A DNA stretch of 64,000 bases from Paraflavitalea sp966211765 (GCA_966211765.1 CBIHOV010000001.1:310001-374000); one strand, 5' to 3'; numbered from the stretch's first letter, positions 1 through 8,808 are shown. Translations and numbers: made by a program. The notes: generated by a model not told the origin, from the sequence alone.

Positions 1-125
1 TTAAATGTTTTTTCAGCATTCGTTAGGGTATCTCCCTTTTCATCCGACTTACCAAGTGCTATAGCAGTTGTTGCCAGGGAGGCGCCGGTGAACAGGGAAT
101 TACGCATAAATTGTCGACGTTTCAT
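1..125 (-). CDS. N-terminal fragment of a Tat-signal protein
   Basis: Only the first 41 codons lie in the window; the gene runs off the left edge. The ATG is at 125-123 on the minus strand. The peptide starts MKRRQFMRNSLFTGASLATT, which has a twin-arginine motif followed by a hydrophobic stretch, so the product is probably exported folded by the Tat pathway, or keeps this signal as an anchor as many Bacteroidota sugar oxidoreductases do. The mature part is not visible, so its function cannot be told. It is transcribed away from the SUMF1-like gene at 285. The neighbouring Tat-exported Gfo/Idh/MocA gene suggests a related carbohydrate role, which is inference only. Confidence 0.6.
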   Translation of the reverse strand, partial: MKRRQFMRNSLFTGASLATTAIALGKSDEKGDTLTNAEKTF

Positions 126-284
126 GTTCTGAGTGTTTGGATAAATTTAACATCAATATGCTGTAGCATGGCCATAGCTTGAAAATTTATTTTTAATGCA
201 ATCGATTTCTCTACCTGGGCGATATAGTTTAGGGGGGACCTACAAATTATTTTCTTATCTTTCGAGCACCTAAACTTATTAAGT

Positions 285-1241
285 GTGAAACGACTGGTGT
301 TATTCTTTTATGGGGCTACTGCAGTAAGTGTAGCCTCTGCTCAGCAGAATACGAATTTTGAACCCTACGAAACAACGATCCCCGGATCGGCCATTTCTTT
401 TAAAATGCTGCCGATCGCTGAAGGAAAATTCCTGATGGGTAGTCCGGAAAAAGAAGCCGGCAAAAAGCCCGATGAAACCCCACAGCGCAATGTGAATGTT
501 TCAGCATTCTGGATGGGCCGGTATGAAGTTACCTACGATGAATTCCTGTTGTTCTTTAATGATGAAAGCACCAGCCGCAATTCAGAAGTAGATGTAGTAA
601 CAAGGCCTACACCACAATACATCGACCTCAGCTGGGGCATGGGCAAGCAGGGAGGATTTCCGGTCAACAGTATGTCGCAGCGCACAGCCCTTATGTATTG
701 CCGGTGGCTGTATAAAAAAACGGGCATGTTCTACCGCCTGCCTACAGAAGCAGAGTGGGAGTATGCCTGCCGGGCTGGTACCACTACCGCTTATTATTTC
801 GGGAATGATGCCAAACTGCTGAAAGATTATGGCTGGTTTAGCGTCAATAGTAAAAACAAATACCAGAAAGTAGGGCAGAAGAAACCCAATGCCTGGGGAT
901 TGTATGATATGATCGGTAATGTAGCAGAATGGACCCTCGATCACTACGATGAGAAATACTTTACTGTGATTGCCGATGGCGTTACCGACCCTTCTTTCAA
1001 CACAGAGGACACCTACCCCAAAACAGTGCGTGGCGGTGGTTACCTCGATAAGCCAGAGGCTCTGCGCAGCGCCAGTCGGGGTAAATCAGATCCCTCCTGG
1101 AACAAACGCGATCCGCAGATCCCCAAAAGCAAATGGTGGCTTACAGATGGGATGGCAGTAGGTTTCCGCCTGGTGCGAACCCTGAAGGCGCCCACGGCCC
1201 AAGAGGCAGAAGCATTTTATAAAAAATACCTCGGTAATTAG
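285..1241 (+). CDS. SUMF1/formylglycine-generating-enzyme-fold secreted protein
   Basis: 318 residues from a GTG start; an N-terminal signal peptide (hydrophobic core to about residue 19, then AQQ) marks it as exported. The body is a SUMF1/FGE (C-type-lectin-like) fold: GKFLMGSP near residue 50, the LPTEAEWEYACRAG block near 155-168, then WGLYDMIGNVAEW, and GFRLVR close to the C-terminus. True formylglycine-generating enzymes use a cysteine pair in the GGS-C-x4-C segment. Here the matching stretch (GGGYLDKPEALRSASR) has no cysteine, so sulfatase activation is unlikely. A structural or binding role, as for the GldJ/GldK lipoproteins of the same fold, or another oxidase-like activity is possible. 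It is 27 bases upstream of the oxidoreductase at 1269, probably in one operon. Confidence 0.8.
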   Translation: MKRLVLFFYGATAVSVASAQQNTNFEPYETTIPGSAISFKMLPIAEGKFLMGSPEKEAGKKPDETPQRNVNVSAFWMGRYEVTYDEFLLFFNDESTSRNSEVDVVTRPTPQYIDLSWGMGKQGGFPVNSMSQRTALMYCRWLYKKTGMFYRLPTEAEWEYACRAGTTTAYYFGNDAKLLKDYGWFSVNSKNKYQKVGQKKPNAWGLYDMIGNVAEWTLDHYDEKYFTVIADGVTDPSFNTEDTYPKTVRGGGYLDKPEALRSASRGKSDPSWNKRDPQIPKSKWWLTDGMAVGFRLVRTLKAPTAQEAEAFYKKYLGN

Positions 1242-1268
1242 ATTGCTCCATTATATAAATTAACAACC

Positions 1269-2603
1269 ATGCGTAAAGATTCATCCAACCACCCTTCCCG
1301 GCGTGATTTTGTGAAACAGTCCTCGCTGATAGCCGGCGGATTGATCGCTGCTCCTTTCCTTTCCAAAGCCAATTATTTTTCCGGCTCTGATGACGTCATC
1401 AAAGTAGCCCTCATAGGCTGTGGTGGCCGGGGTACCGGTGCTGCCATGCAAGCCTTGCTTACCAAGCAAAATGTAAAGCTGGTAGCCATGGCCGATGCCT
1501 TCAGTGACCGCCTGGAAAAATGCTATAAATCATTGACCGCCGATTCCAAATCGGGCGATAAAACAGTGAAGGACCGTGTGGATGTACCCGCAGAAAGAAG
1601 GTTTGTAGGTTTCGACGGTTACCTCAAAGCCATTCCCCTGGCCGATGTGGTTATCCTGGCCACCCCTCCCGGTTTCAGGCCCATTCACTTCGAAGAAGCA
1701 GTAAAGCAGAACAAACATATTTTCATGGAAAAGCCGGTGGCTACCGATCCTGCCGGCGTACAAAAAGTACTGGCAGCGGCAGAACAGGCCAAAGCTAAAA
1801 AGCTGAATGTAGTAGTGGGTTTACAACGTCACTACCAGAACAGCTACCGTGAACTGTACAAAAGGAAAAACCTCATTGGCGATATTACCTCAGCGCAAGC
1901 CTGGTGGAACAATGACGGGGTGTGGGTCAACAAACGCCAGCCCGGTCAAACCGAAATGGAATACCAGATGCGTAACTGGTATTATTTCGTATGGCTCTGC
2001 GGCGATCATATTGCCGAACAGCATATCCACAATATTGATGTGATCAACTGGTTCAAAGGCGGCTATCCTGTAAAAGCACAGGGTATGGGCGGACGCCAGG
2101 TGCGTAAAGGAAAAGAATATGGTGAAATATTTGACCACCATTATGTAGAATTCCACTACGCCGATGGTTCCATCCTCAATAGCCAGTGCCGCCATATTCC
2201 CGGCACCATGAGCAAGGTAGATGAACTGTTGGTGGGCACCAAGGGCATCCTCCGGGCAGGAGACGCCAACATTGTGAGCAGCAAGGGCAAGGTATTATAC
2301 CAGTATGACACAAAACTGGAGAACAATCCTTACCAAACAGAGCATGACGAACTGTTTGAAGCCATTGCCAAAGGCCAGTACAAATTTGCAGATGCTGAGA
2401 ACGGTGCCAAAAGCACCATGACCTCCATCCTCGGTCGTATGGCTACTTATACCGGACAGGTGATAGAGTGGGACAAAGCCATCAATTCGGGCATTGACCT
2501 CCATCCCAAGGTGTACGACTTTGCAGCTACAGCACCCATTTTGCCCGATGCAGATGGTTTCTACCCGGTAGCGACACCCGGCGTAACCAAATACGGTTTC
2601 TAA
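1269..2603 (+). CDS. Tat-exported Gfo/Idh/MocA family oxidoreductase
   Basis: 444 residues. A twin-arginine signal (SRRDFVKQSSLIAGG) is followed by an N-terminal Rossmann domain with the GCGGRGTG nucleotide-binding loop at about residues 50-57 and the EKPVATDPAG motif that carries the conserved lysine of Gfo/Idh/MocA dehydrogenases. The remainder is the C-terminal alpha/beta substrate domain. Members oxidise or reduce sugars and inositols with tightly bound NAD(P); exported forms are common in Bacteroidota carbohydrate clusters. The ATG follows the SUMF1-like gene by 27 bases and a clear hairpin terminator lies just after the stop, so the two form a short operon. The substrate cannot be inferred. 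Confidence 0.9.
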   Translation: MRKDSSNHPSRRDFVKQSSLIAGGLIAAPFLSKANYFSGSDDVIKVALIGCGGRGTGAAMQALLTKQNVKLVAMADAFSDRLEKCYKSLTADSKSGDKTVKDRVDVPAERRFVGFDGYLKAIPLADVVILATPPGFRPIHFEEAVKQNKHIFMEKPVATDPAGVQKVLAAAEQAKAKKLNVVVGLQRHYQNSYRELYKRKNLIGDITSAQAWWNNDGVWVNKRQPGQTEMEYQMRNWYYFVWLCGDHIAEQHIHNIDVINWFKGGYPVKAQGMGGRQVRKGKEYGEIFDHHYVEFHYADGSILNSQCRHIPGTMSKVDELLVGTKGILRAGDANIVSSKGKVLYQYDTKLENNPYQTEHDELFEAIAKGQYKFADAENGAKSTMTSILGRMATYTGQVIEWDKAINSGIDLHPKVYDFAATAPILPDADGFYPVATPGVTKYGF

Positions 2604-2620
2604 TCGTTTTCGCTTCATAC

Positions 2621-2662
2621 AAAAAGGCGGTTCCTGCTTCTACAGCAAGGACCGCCTTTTTT
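2621..2662 (+). terminator. Rho-independent terminator after the oxidoreductase gene
   Basis: An 11-base arm AAAAAGGCGGT pairs perfectly with ACCGCCTTTTT and ends in a T run. It closes the SUMF1-like/oxidoreductase operon. Confidence 0.85.
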
Positions 2663-2745
2663 AATGTGGTAGTACTCAACCCGTTGGATGCAACATTATT
2701 ATTATATAATGTTAAAGTGACATTATTTTAATCCCCTTTTCAGGC

Positions 2746-2773
2746 TTTGGAGCCTAGAATTCAATTATCTTTA
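2746..2773 (+). promoter_or_regulatory. Possible Bacteroidota-type promoter for the lipid gene pair
   Basis: TTTG at 2746-2749, a 16-base spacer and TATCTTTA at 2766-2773, one mismatch from the TAnnTTTG -7 element. The spacer is shorter than usual. It lies 34 bases ahead of the start at 2808. Confidence 0.4.
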
Positions 2774-2807
2774 GCGCAACCTTTAAAACTAAACAAAACC
2801 AACGATC

Positions 2808-3695
2808 TTGGCCGCACTGAGCTATTATATAGCCCTACCCTTTTTGTATTTGCTTTCAGTGTTGCCTTTTCGCGCACTGTATTTGCTATCAGATATCTTT
2901 TGTCTTTTTTTATACCACGTGATCGGCTATCGGAAAAAAGTAGTTTTTGACAACCTACGCAACGCTTTCCCGGATAAAACCGACTCAGAAATCAACGCTA
3001 TTCGAATACACTTCTACCATTATTTCTGTGATCTTTTTCTTGAAACATTCAAAACACTGACCATTAGTCGTGACTCCATGCTTAAGCATTGCAGCATGGA
3101 TCCGGCAGCAGAGGCATTGTTCAACGGATTTGCCGCCGAAAATAAGAGCATTGTTGTGGTGATGGGGCATTACGGCAATTGGGAATGGGCAGGCAATACC
3201 TTCAGCCTTAGGTGTAAGCATCAATTGTATGTGATCTATCACCCGTTGCGCAATCCGTATTTTAACAGGTTGACTATAAAAATGCGCACGCGGTTTGGTA
3301 CTAAGCTCATTGCCATGAAAGATACGTTCAGGGATATGGTGCAGAACAGGGGACATTTATCCGCAACTGCCTTTATCGCCGATCAAACGCCTTCGCCTGA
3401 CAAAGCTTATTGGATGAACTTTCTGAACCAGGATACACCAGTTTTCTCCGGTACAGAGAGGATCGCCCAGAAAATGAATTATCCGATCGTTTATGTATCG
3501 ATAAAAAAAATAAAACGGGGTTATTATACGTTAACCGCTGACACTTTGAAGATGCCGCCTTATAATGCCATCCGCGAGGGTGAAATTACCGAAGCGCATA
3601 CCCAAAGACTGGAAGCTGATATCATCAAAGACCCCGAGACCTGGTTGTGGACACACCGCCGGTGGAAACACAAGCGAGTTAATCAAATAGTTTAA
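2808..3695 (+). CDS. LpxL/HtrB-type lysophospholipid acyltransferase family protein
   Basis: 295 residues. A TTG start is chosen because the open frame gives the typical N-terminal membrane helix (AALSYYIALPFLYLLSVLPF) from there and no ATG precedes it. The family adds acyl chains to lipid A or related lipids at the cytoplasmic face of the inner membrane. The catalytic HX4(D/E) motif is visible as GHYGNWEW (about residues 120-127), and a later RW-rich C-terminus (WLWTHRRWKHKR) matches the usual end of LpxL-like proteins. The stop codon is one base from the TTG of the following desaturase frame, so the two are co-transcribed and perhaps translationally coupled. The acyl donor and acceptor are unknown. 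Confidence 0.85.
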   Translation: MAALSYYIALPFLYLLSVLPFRALYLLSDIFCLFLYHVIGYRKKVVFDNLRNAFPDKTDSEINAIRIHFYHYFCDLFLETFKTLTISRDSMLKHCSMDPAAEALFNGFAAENKSIVVVMGHYGNWEWAGNTFSLRCKHQLYVIYHPLRNPYFNRLTIKMRTRFGTKLIAMKDTFRDMVQNRGHLSATAFIADQTPSPDKAYWMNFLNQDTPVFSGTERIAQKMNYPIVYVSIKKIKRGYYTLTADTLKMPPYNAIREGEITEAHTQRLEADIIKDPETWLWTHRRWKHKRVNQIV

Positions 3696-3696
3696 A

Positions 3697-4734
3697 TTGT
3701 TAAAGCAAAATCAACATATGAGTATGCGGTCCGGGAAAGAGCTGATATTGGCCACAAAGCCTTTTGCCAAAGAAATCAGAAGTAAAAGTTGGTTCCATAC
3801 GCTAACAGCGCTTGGCCTCACCATCCTGGCCCTGGCCGGAACGGTTGTAATGCCTTGGCTCGCCGCCAGGATCGTGTTCAGCTTGCTGGCCGGTTTGCTA
3901 TTGGTACGCATGTTTGTGATCTACCACGATCACCAGCACCACACCATCCTGCACAAATCGAAGCTGGCTGATGCCATCATGACCGTATTCGGCATTTATA
4001 TGCTGGCTCCTACCAGCATCTGGAAACGCTCGCACGATCACCACCACAAGCATAATTCCAAATTATTCAGCGCCAGCATTGGATCATTTCCCATTGCCAC
4101 CAAGCATAAATACCTCAATATGTCGGCCGGAGAAAGGATCGGTTACCTGGCTATCCGCCATCCGCTTACCATTGGGCTGGGATATTTCACCATGTTCCTG
4201 TTGGGTATGTGTGTAGGTTCTTTTGTGAGCAGCCCGCGTAAGCATTTCGACGCCTTGCTTGCGTTGGTATTGCATATTGCTGCCGCCACCTGTATTTTTA
4301 TCTTCCTCGGCTGGCAGGCCTGGCTCCTCATGTTCTTTGTGCCATTCCTGATCGCCTTCTCCCTGGGTTCCTATTTATTTTATGCCCAGCATAATTTTCC
4401 CGGTGTCACCTTTAGCTGCAATACCGAATGGGCTTACGATAAAGCTGCCCTCGAATCATCCAGCTATATGACCATGCATCCTGTGATGCATTGGTTTACT
4501 GCCAATATCGGCTACCACCATATTCACCACCTGAATGCCAAAATACCTTTCTACCGCCTTCCCGAGGTGATGGAGCATTTCCCCGAATTGCAAGTAGCCA
4601 AAACAACCTCCCTGCACCCCAGGGATATCGTTGCCTGCCTGCGCTTAAAAGTGTGGGACCAGGATAAAAGCGAAATGGTGAGTCTAAAAGGCATTACAGT
4701 AACCCGCAGAAAGCGGAAACTGGCCACTGCTTAA
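3697..4734 (+). CDS. Membrane fatty acid desaturase
   Basis: 345 residues from TTG 3697; an ATG at 3718 (MSMRSGKEL) is an equally good start and would give 338 residues. All three histidine clusters of membrane di-iron desaturases are present: HDHQHH (about 73-78), HDHHHKH (about 108-114) and HIHHLN near residue 271. They are separated by hydrophobic segments such as LGLTILALAGTVVMPW and FIFLGWQAWLLMFFVPFLIAF. Such enzymes insert double bonds into acyl chains of membrane lipids using O2 and a ferredoxin or cytochrome donor. Directly behind an LpxL-like acyltransferase, it suggests a small operon that modifies or desaturates membrane acyl chains. The regiospecificity is not visible. Confidence 0.88.
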   Translation: MLKQNQHMSMRSGKELILATKPFAKEIRSKSWFHTLTALGLTILALAGTVVMPWLAARIVFSLLAGLLLVRMFVIYHDHQHHTILHKSKLADAIMTVFGIYMLAPTSIWKRSHDHHHKHNSKLFSASIGSFPIATKHKYLNMSAGERIGYLAIRHPLTIGLGYFTMFLLGMCVGSFVSSPRKHFDALLALVLHIAAATCIFIFLGWQAWLLMFFVPFLIAFSLGSYLFYAQHNFPGVTFSCNTEWAYDKAALESSSYMTMHPVMHWFTANIGYHHIHHLNAKIPFYRLPEVMEHFPELQVAKTTSLHPRDIVACLRLKVWDQDKSEMVSLKGITVTRRKRKLATA

Positions 4735-4746
4735 TACCTGCACTTA

Positions 4747-5586
4747 CTACGATAAAATATCCTTCTTTTTGAAGATGTATATGGCGATGCCTACGAACCC
4801 CACTATGTGGAGCAGCAGCACGCCGGCCGACTTCAAGACACTTCCGTAATTGATGGGATTGTCGAAGAAACCCTTCCACCCCAGCATATGCGAGGTAAAG
4901 AGGTAGGGCTTCATCAAATTGAAGAAAGGCAGGTCCATCGTGGTAAGGATCGTAAATACGATCACAATACTCATCGTAGCCACAATGGGCCCGATGGAAT
5001 TCTCTGCAAAAAGCGATAGGAAGAAGGAAAGCGCTGCTACTGTAGTCATGGCAATGGCCGCAAATCCAAAAGCGGCAAAATAACGCCACATCACATCCGC
5101 CTGCTTCAGCTGAATGATCTCCGAGCTTTTAAAGACCATCAGGTCGCCCACCCCAAATACCACCAGCGACAGGAACAGCGACAAAAAAGCCATCCACACC
5201 AGCAACATCAGTGTATAAATAGCACTGGCGATGAACTTCGAAAGCATCAACGAGCTGCGGCTGATGGGCTTACTGGCCAATAAGCGCAGCGTGCCCATAT
5301 TGGCTTCGCCGGCGATCATATCTCCTCCGATAAGGGCTATCAATAATGGGACGTGGATCAATAAGGTTTGTAAAATAAAATAGCACACAAAATAACCATT
5401 GGCAATCTTACCATCGATGGCAAAGTCCGACCGGATAGATTGCAGCAGCAGGTCGAGGTAGGTATCAGCATCTACAAACAGCGCCAGCTGGATGAGCAGC
5501 ACAATTGCGGCAATGGCCACAAAAGCGATATAAGTACGCGGCCGCTTGAATATCTTAAAGAGTTCAATTTGTAAAAGTGTCCACAT
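4747..5586 (-). CDS. ABC-2 type transporter permease
   Basis: 279 residues with about six hydrophobic segments and no signal peptide. The N-terminus (MWTLLQIELFKIFKRPRTYI) is typical of ABC-2 type permeases, as is the EANMGTLRLLASKPISRSS segment after the second helix. It overlaps the 3' end of the ATPase gene by 23 bases (5564-5586), so both are made from one transcript as a two-component exporter. The substrate is unknown; such pairs in Bacteroidota are often called Nos- or Nat-like exporters. It converges on the desaturase gene with only 12 bases between stops, and no terminator is obvious there. Confidence 0.85.
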   Translation of the reverse strand: MWTLLQIELFKIFKRPRTYIAFVAIAAIVLLIQLALFVDADTYLDLLLQSIRSDFAIDGKIANGYFVCYFILQTLLIHVPLLIALIGGDMIAGEANMGTLRLLASKPISRSSLMLSKFIASAIYTLMLLVWMAFLSLFLSLVVFGVGDLMVFKSSEIIQLKQADVMWRYFAAFGFAAIAMTTVAALSFFLSLFAENSIGPIVATMSIVIVFTILTTMDLPFFNLMKPYLFTSHMLGWKGFFDNPINYGSVLKSAGVLLLHIVGFVGIAIYIFKKKDILS

Positions 5587-6499
5587 GTCGGTTGGCTGTT
5601 GTTAAGGCCAGGAAATAAGCTTCCAGTGAGTGTTGAGGCTGCAGCGCAGTAATGGCTGCCCCCATATTGACCAGGGCGGCTGTCAGTGCAGGCACCTGTT
5701 GTTCATCCATCTGGAAAAGTATATTGTTTTGCTCCTGTGTTTTGATATATTCCTTCCACGGGCTCTGCTGTAATTGCGCGGCTACCTGGGCTGTATTCGT
5801 AAAGCTCACCTGGATCAACAACTTCGAAGGGTCGAACAATTCCTTCACACTACCTTCTGCGATCTTCTTTCCCTTGTCGATAATGATCATGCGGTTGGCC
5901 GTCATTTCTATTTCATGCAACAGGTGCGATGATACAAGAACCGTTTTGCCCTGGTGTTTGCTCAGCAGCAATATCAGATTACGTATATCGGCGATCCCCT
6001 GTGGGTCGAGACCGTTAGTAGGTTCATCGAGTATGATCAGTTGCGGATCATGTACCAGGGCTACTGCAATACCAAGCCGCTGCTTCATACCCTGCGAAAA
6101 GGTCTTTACCTTACTCTGTGCCCTTTCCTGCAGTCCTACCTGTTCCAGCTGCGCCATCAGCTTTTGGTGGTTCGGTTTAATGCCGCTCATCCGGGCAAAC
6201 AGCGAAAGGCATTCATACGCAGTGAGGTATTTGTACAGGTCGGGCCGCTCGATCACAGCGCCTATTTGCTTCAGGATATCTTTGCGGTGCTTTTTGAGGT
6301 CCATGCCAAACAACTCTATACTGCCGTTAGTAGGCTCTATGAGCGTGAGCAGCATGCGGATGGTGGTGGATTTGCCGGCGCCATTCTGGCCCAGGAAACC
6401 ATATACATCTCCCTGGTTCACGGTAAATGAAATATCATTGACCGCTTTTAATTCCTTGTAGTGTTTGCTGAGGTGATTAACCTGTATGATTACCGACAT
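5564..6499 (-). CDS. ABC transporter ATP-binding protein
   Basis: 311 residues. Walker A is GQNGAGKST at residues 37-45, the ABC signature is FSQGMKQRLG, and Walker B is LIILDEPTNGLD, followed by the H-loop in VLVSSHLLHE. The C-terminal extension of about 90 residues is typical of ATPases paired with ABC-2 permeases. It powers the permease encoded immediately downstream (overlap 23 bases). The start ATG at 6499 is followed by a normal SVIIQVNHLSKHY beta strand, which supports the start. Confidence 0.92.
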   Translation of the reverse strand: MSVIIQVNHLSKHYKELKAVNDISFTVNQGDVYGFLGQNGAGKSTTIRMLLTLIEPTNGSIELFGMDLKKHRKDILKQIGAVIERPDLYKYLTAYECLSLFARMSGIKPNHQKLMAQLEQVGLQERAQSKVKTFSQGMKQRLGIAVALVHDPQLIILDEPTNGLDPQGIADIRNLILLLSKHQGKTVLVSSHLLHEIEMTANRMIIIDKGKKIAEGSVKELFDPSKLLIQVSFTNTAQVAAQLQQSPWKEYIKTQEQNNILFQMDEQQVPALTAALVNMGAAITALQPQHSLEAYFLALTTANRHVDTFTN

Positions 6500-6922
6500 A
6501 TGATAATTACCTTACAAATTACAACTCAAATTGTTAGGAAACAGTAAAAATATGACGGGATCGGAAAGCACATTAAAAGTCCCTAAACTGGAAAAAAACT
6601 TTTCCAAATGCTTGCAATATCCGCCGGGGCGCTTTACTTTTGCCTCATCATCCCTCACATCCTCTGACAATTCCGTTACCTGCAAGACCACACGAATTAC
6701 CTCTTGCACCAATTTCCAAAAAATCTAGAAATTCAAGTCTGTCTTAAGTTTAACCTGTAATGGTTATCCCAATAGTATCTTCCAATAGCTATGTGTAAGC
6801 TCGGAGTGGAGCCTATTCCCTCAATCGTATGTCCTTTAGCAACTCATTCTCCTTCCTTTGAATGCCCCGATGAACACAATTCATCAGTGTAACACGATTT
6901 CTAAACTCTGAAACTTACATCA
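6500..6922 (+). other. Intergenic region, divergent promoters expected
   Basis: 423 bases between two divergently transcribed genes. Only short overlapping frames without recognisable protein features are present. TACTTTTG at about 6636-6643 fits the Bacteroidota -7 element on the plus strand, but no good TTTG lies at the right distance and the next gene is nearly 300 bases away. Nothing else is recognised. Confidence 0.4.
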
Positions 6923-8377
6923 ATGAAACGGAATTTTACACTCCTTATGGTATCCGCATGGGTACTCCTCTCTTCTCTTGGGGCAAATGCTCAGGTAAAT
7001 GAAAAATTTAACTCACGCTCAGGCGTAACCCTTGGCCAGGTAAGAAGCCATCTTCAACAACATTGCTGGATCATTAACGATTTCGAAGTGAATGATGGTT
7101 GGACACCCGGCATCGAAGGCGATGGGGCGATGGTTTCCCATACTACTGCTTCTAATTCTACTTCACAATCTACTGGTATCTATACCCAGGTATTGGACAT
7201 TCCAGGTGAAGTAACTGTTTCTTTCCGCTACAAATTAGAAACGGCGCTTGCAGCAGGTTCTACCCGCTGGATCAAGATCTACTTAGCAACACCAGACCTG
7301 ATCAATGCAGGCCCTGCTATGCACACCATCACTTTGAACAGCAGCACAGTAGCTGGTCAGGAATATACTTTTAGCCAAAAATTTGGCCCGGTTGGTTCAG
7401 GTCCATACAGAGTGTTTCTCCAGTACGGAGGCGCCAATGGAAGCACCAGACTGGCCATTGATAGTCTTATAATAGATGCTCCGCTTTATTATCCAGCAGG
7501 TTGTAACTCAGCACCCGTTGCAGTTAATGATAACTTCAACGGTGCTGCCAACCACAACGCTTCCGGCGATGTAACGCAGAATGACAGCGATCCCGAGCAT
7601 GAGTCTTTCGATGCCTACCTTACCGTGCCTTCACCTCATGGTACTGTAGTATTGAACACAGACGGTACCTTTACTTTCACGCCCAATCCTGGCTTCTCTG
7701 GTTCTTCTACCACCTTTAAGTACAAGATCTGTGACTTCGGTTATATTCCTCAGTGTTCTCAGGATGCAACGGTTACACTTGCTTTTGCAAATTCAAGTAC
7801 ACTGCCCGTTAGCCTGGTTGACTTTAAAGGTCTGTACAAAGATGAAGGTAATGTAGAGCTTAGCTGGGTAACCAACTTTGAGTCAAACAGCGACCGCTTT
7901 GATATCGAAAGAAGCTTTGATGGTTTGAAATGGGAAGTAGTAGGTACGATCAAGACCGGTGGCAACTCTACCGTGAAGAAAGCTTACGATTTCATTGATA
8001 AAGTAGGCCGTAACACAGTAGCTAAGAAAGATATCTACTACCGCCTGAAACAAGTTGACCTGGATGCAAGGGTTGCCCTGAGCAAGATATTGATTGTGCG
8101 TGTGTACAATACCCGCTCACTGAAGATGGTAAGTGTGAGCCCCAACCCTGCCAAGAATGACATTGCCGTAAATGTTCAATTGAACGAAGATTCATACATC
8201 GTGATGAAGGTGCTGAATGCAAGTGGTGCAGAAGTAATGCGCAAGAGTGCCAAAGCAGGTGTTGGTTCCAATAGCTACCTGATGGATGGCAGCGCCAATT
8301 TGAAACCTGGTATGTATGTACTGGAAGTAACTATCAACAGCAAAGAACGTATGATCGTTAAGCTGATCAAAGAATAA
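6923..8377 (+). CDS. Secreted T9SS type A sorting domain protein with Ig/cadherin-like module
   Basis: 484 residues. It has a signal peptide (MKRNFTLLMVSAWVLLSSLGANAQ), an N-terminal jelly-roll-like region (about 45-190), then a repeat of the tandem cadherin/Ig-like type (APVAVNDNFNG ... TFTFTPNPGFSG, about 197-285). A linker with the common LSWVTNFESNSDRFDIERS signature of T9SS substrates leads to the C-terminal sorting domain (VSPNPAKNDI ... ending MIVKLIKE). The protein should be exported by Sec, then moved across the outer membrane by T9SS, which removes the tail. No catalytic motif was found, so adhesion or a structural surface role is more likely than enzymatic activity. A terminator-like hairpin follows. 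Confidence 0.88.
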   Translation: MKRNFTLLMVSAWVLLSSLGANAQVNEKFNSRSGVTLGQVRSHLQQHCWIINDFEVNDGWTPGIEGDGAMVSHTTASNSTSQSTGIYTQVLDIPGEVTVSFRYKLETALAAGSTRWIKIYLATPDLINAGPAMHTITLNSSTVAGQEYTFSQKFGPVGSGPYRVFLQYGGANGSTRLAIDSLIIDAPLYYPAGCNSAPVAVNDNFNGAANHNASGDVTQNDSDPEHESFDAYLTVPSPHGTVVLNTDGTFTFTPNPGFSGSSTTFKYKICDFGYIPQCSQDATVTLAFANSSTLPVSLVDFKGLYKDEGNVELSWVTNFESNSDRFDIERSFDGLKWEVVGTIKTGGNSTVKKAYDFIDKVGRNTVAKKDIYYRLKQVDLDARVALSKILIVRVYNTRSLKMVSVSPNPAKNDIAVNVQLNEDSYIVMKVLNASGAEVMRKSAKAGVGSNSYLMDGSANLKPGMYVLEVTINSKERMIVKLIKE

Positions 8378-8409
8378 TTGGTTAGGTTTCAACAGAGGTA
8401 AGAAAGCAT

Positions 8410-8458
8410 CCCCCCTGTCCTGCTAGTAATACGCTAAGGATTTGGGGGGACTTTTTTT
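8410..8458 (+). terminator. Terminator-like hairpin after the T9SS gene
   Basis: CCCCCC (8410-8415) and GGGGGG (8444-8449) form the base, TCC/GGA extends it, and seven T residues follow. Confidence 0.55.
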
Positions 8459-8482
8459 GTGTATACCCCAATGAGAAGTTTT

Positions 8483-8542
8483 GTATCAACCAATCGTATC
8501 AACCAATCGTAGCAAACAATCGTAGCAAATAATCGTATCAAA
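8483..8542. repeat. 13-bp tandem repeat, about 4.6 copies
   Basis: Unit GTATCAACCAATC: two identical copies (8483-8495, 8496-8508), then GTAGCAAACAATC, GTAGCAAATAATC and a partial GTATCAAA. It is non-coding and directly downstream of the terminator. Copy number could vary by slippage. Confidence 0.85.
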
Positions 8543-8553
8543 GGTGTATTCAT

Positions 8554-8695
8554 GCCCCATCGGGGCTATCGCTTTGTAGAAAACGTATTCAATGGTTTAT
8601 GTGCGCTGTAGGCGCACCCCTCTGGAGCGTCACCTACGGCGCCGCATTGAATAACGTAATATATTCCTACAAAGCTGTTGCACCTAACGGTGCAA
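8554..8695. repeat. Compound intergenic inverted repeat (REP-like element)
   Basis: Nested palindromes: GCCCC-ATC-GGGGC at 8554-8566; GCTTTGTAG (8571-8579) pairing with CTACAAAGC (8667-8675); ATTCAATG pairing with CATTGAAT inside it; a GTGCGC/GCGCAC hairpin at the centre; and TTGCACC-TAAC-GGTGCAA at the right edge. The layout resembles a mobile REP/MITE-like element rather than a terminator. No open frame crosses it. Confidence 0.65.
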
Positions 8696-8771
8696 AAAGA
8701 CACTCTTCGAAGGGCGATATTTTAGATAAACGAAATTGACTGCCGGTTCACGGTCTTTTCGAAGCGAACGC

Positions 8772-8795
8772 ATTGCCGATTGCCGATTGCCGATT
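8772..8795. repeat. Heptamer tandem repeat ATTGCCG
   Basis: Three perfect ATTGCCG copies and a partial fourth, just beyond the 3' end of the winged-helix gene. It is a short low-complexity tract of unknown role. Confidence 0.7.
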
Positions 8796-8808
8796 CACTA
8801 TTGCCGTC

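Noticed and set aside
285..1241. Calling the SUMF1-fold protein a sulfatase-modifying enzyme
   Set aside because: The cysteine pair needed for that reaction is missing.
6512..6728. Two overlapping frames on opposite strands of 65-66 codons
   Set aside because: They are mirror frames of the same AT-rich stretch; neither has a recognisable domain.
8483..8542. Possible CRISPR array
   Set aside because: The 13-bp units are contiguous with no spacers and no cas gene is in the window.
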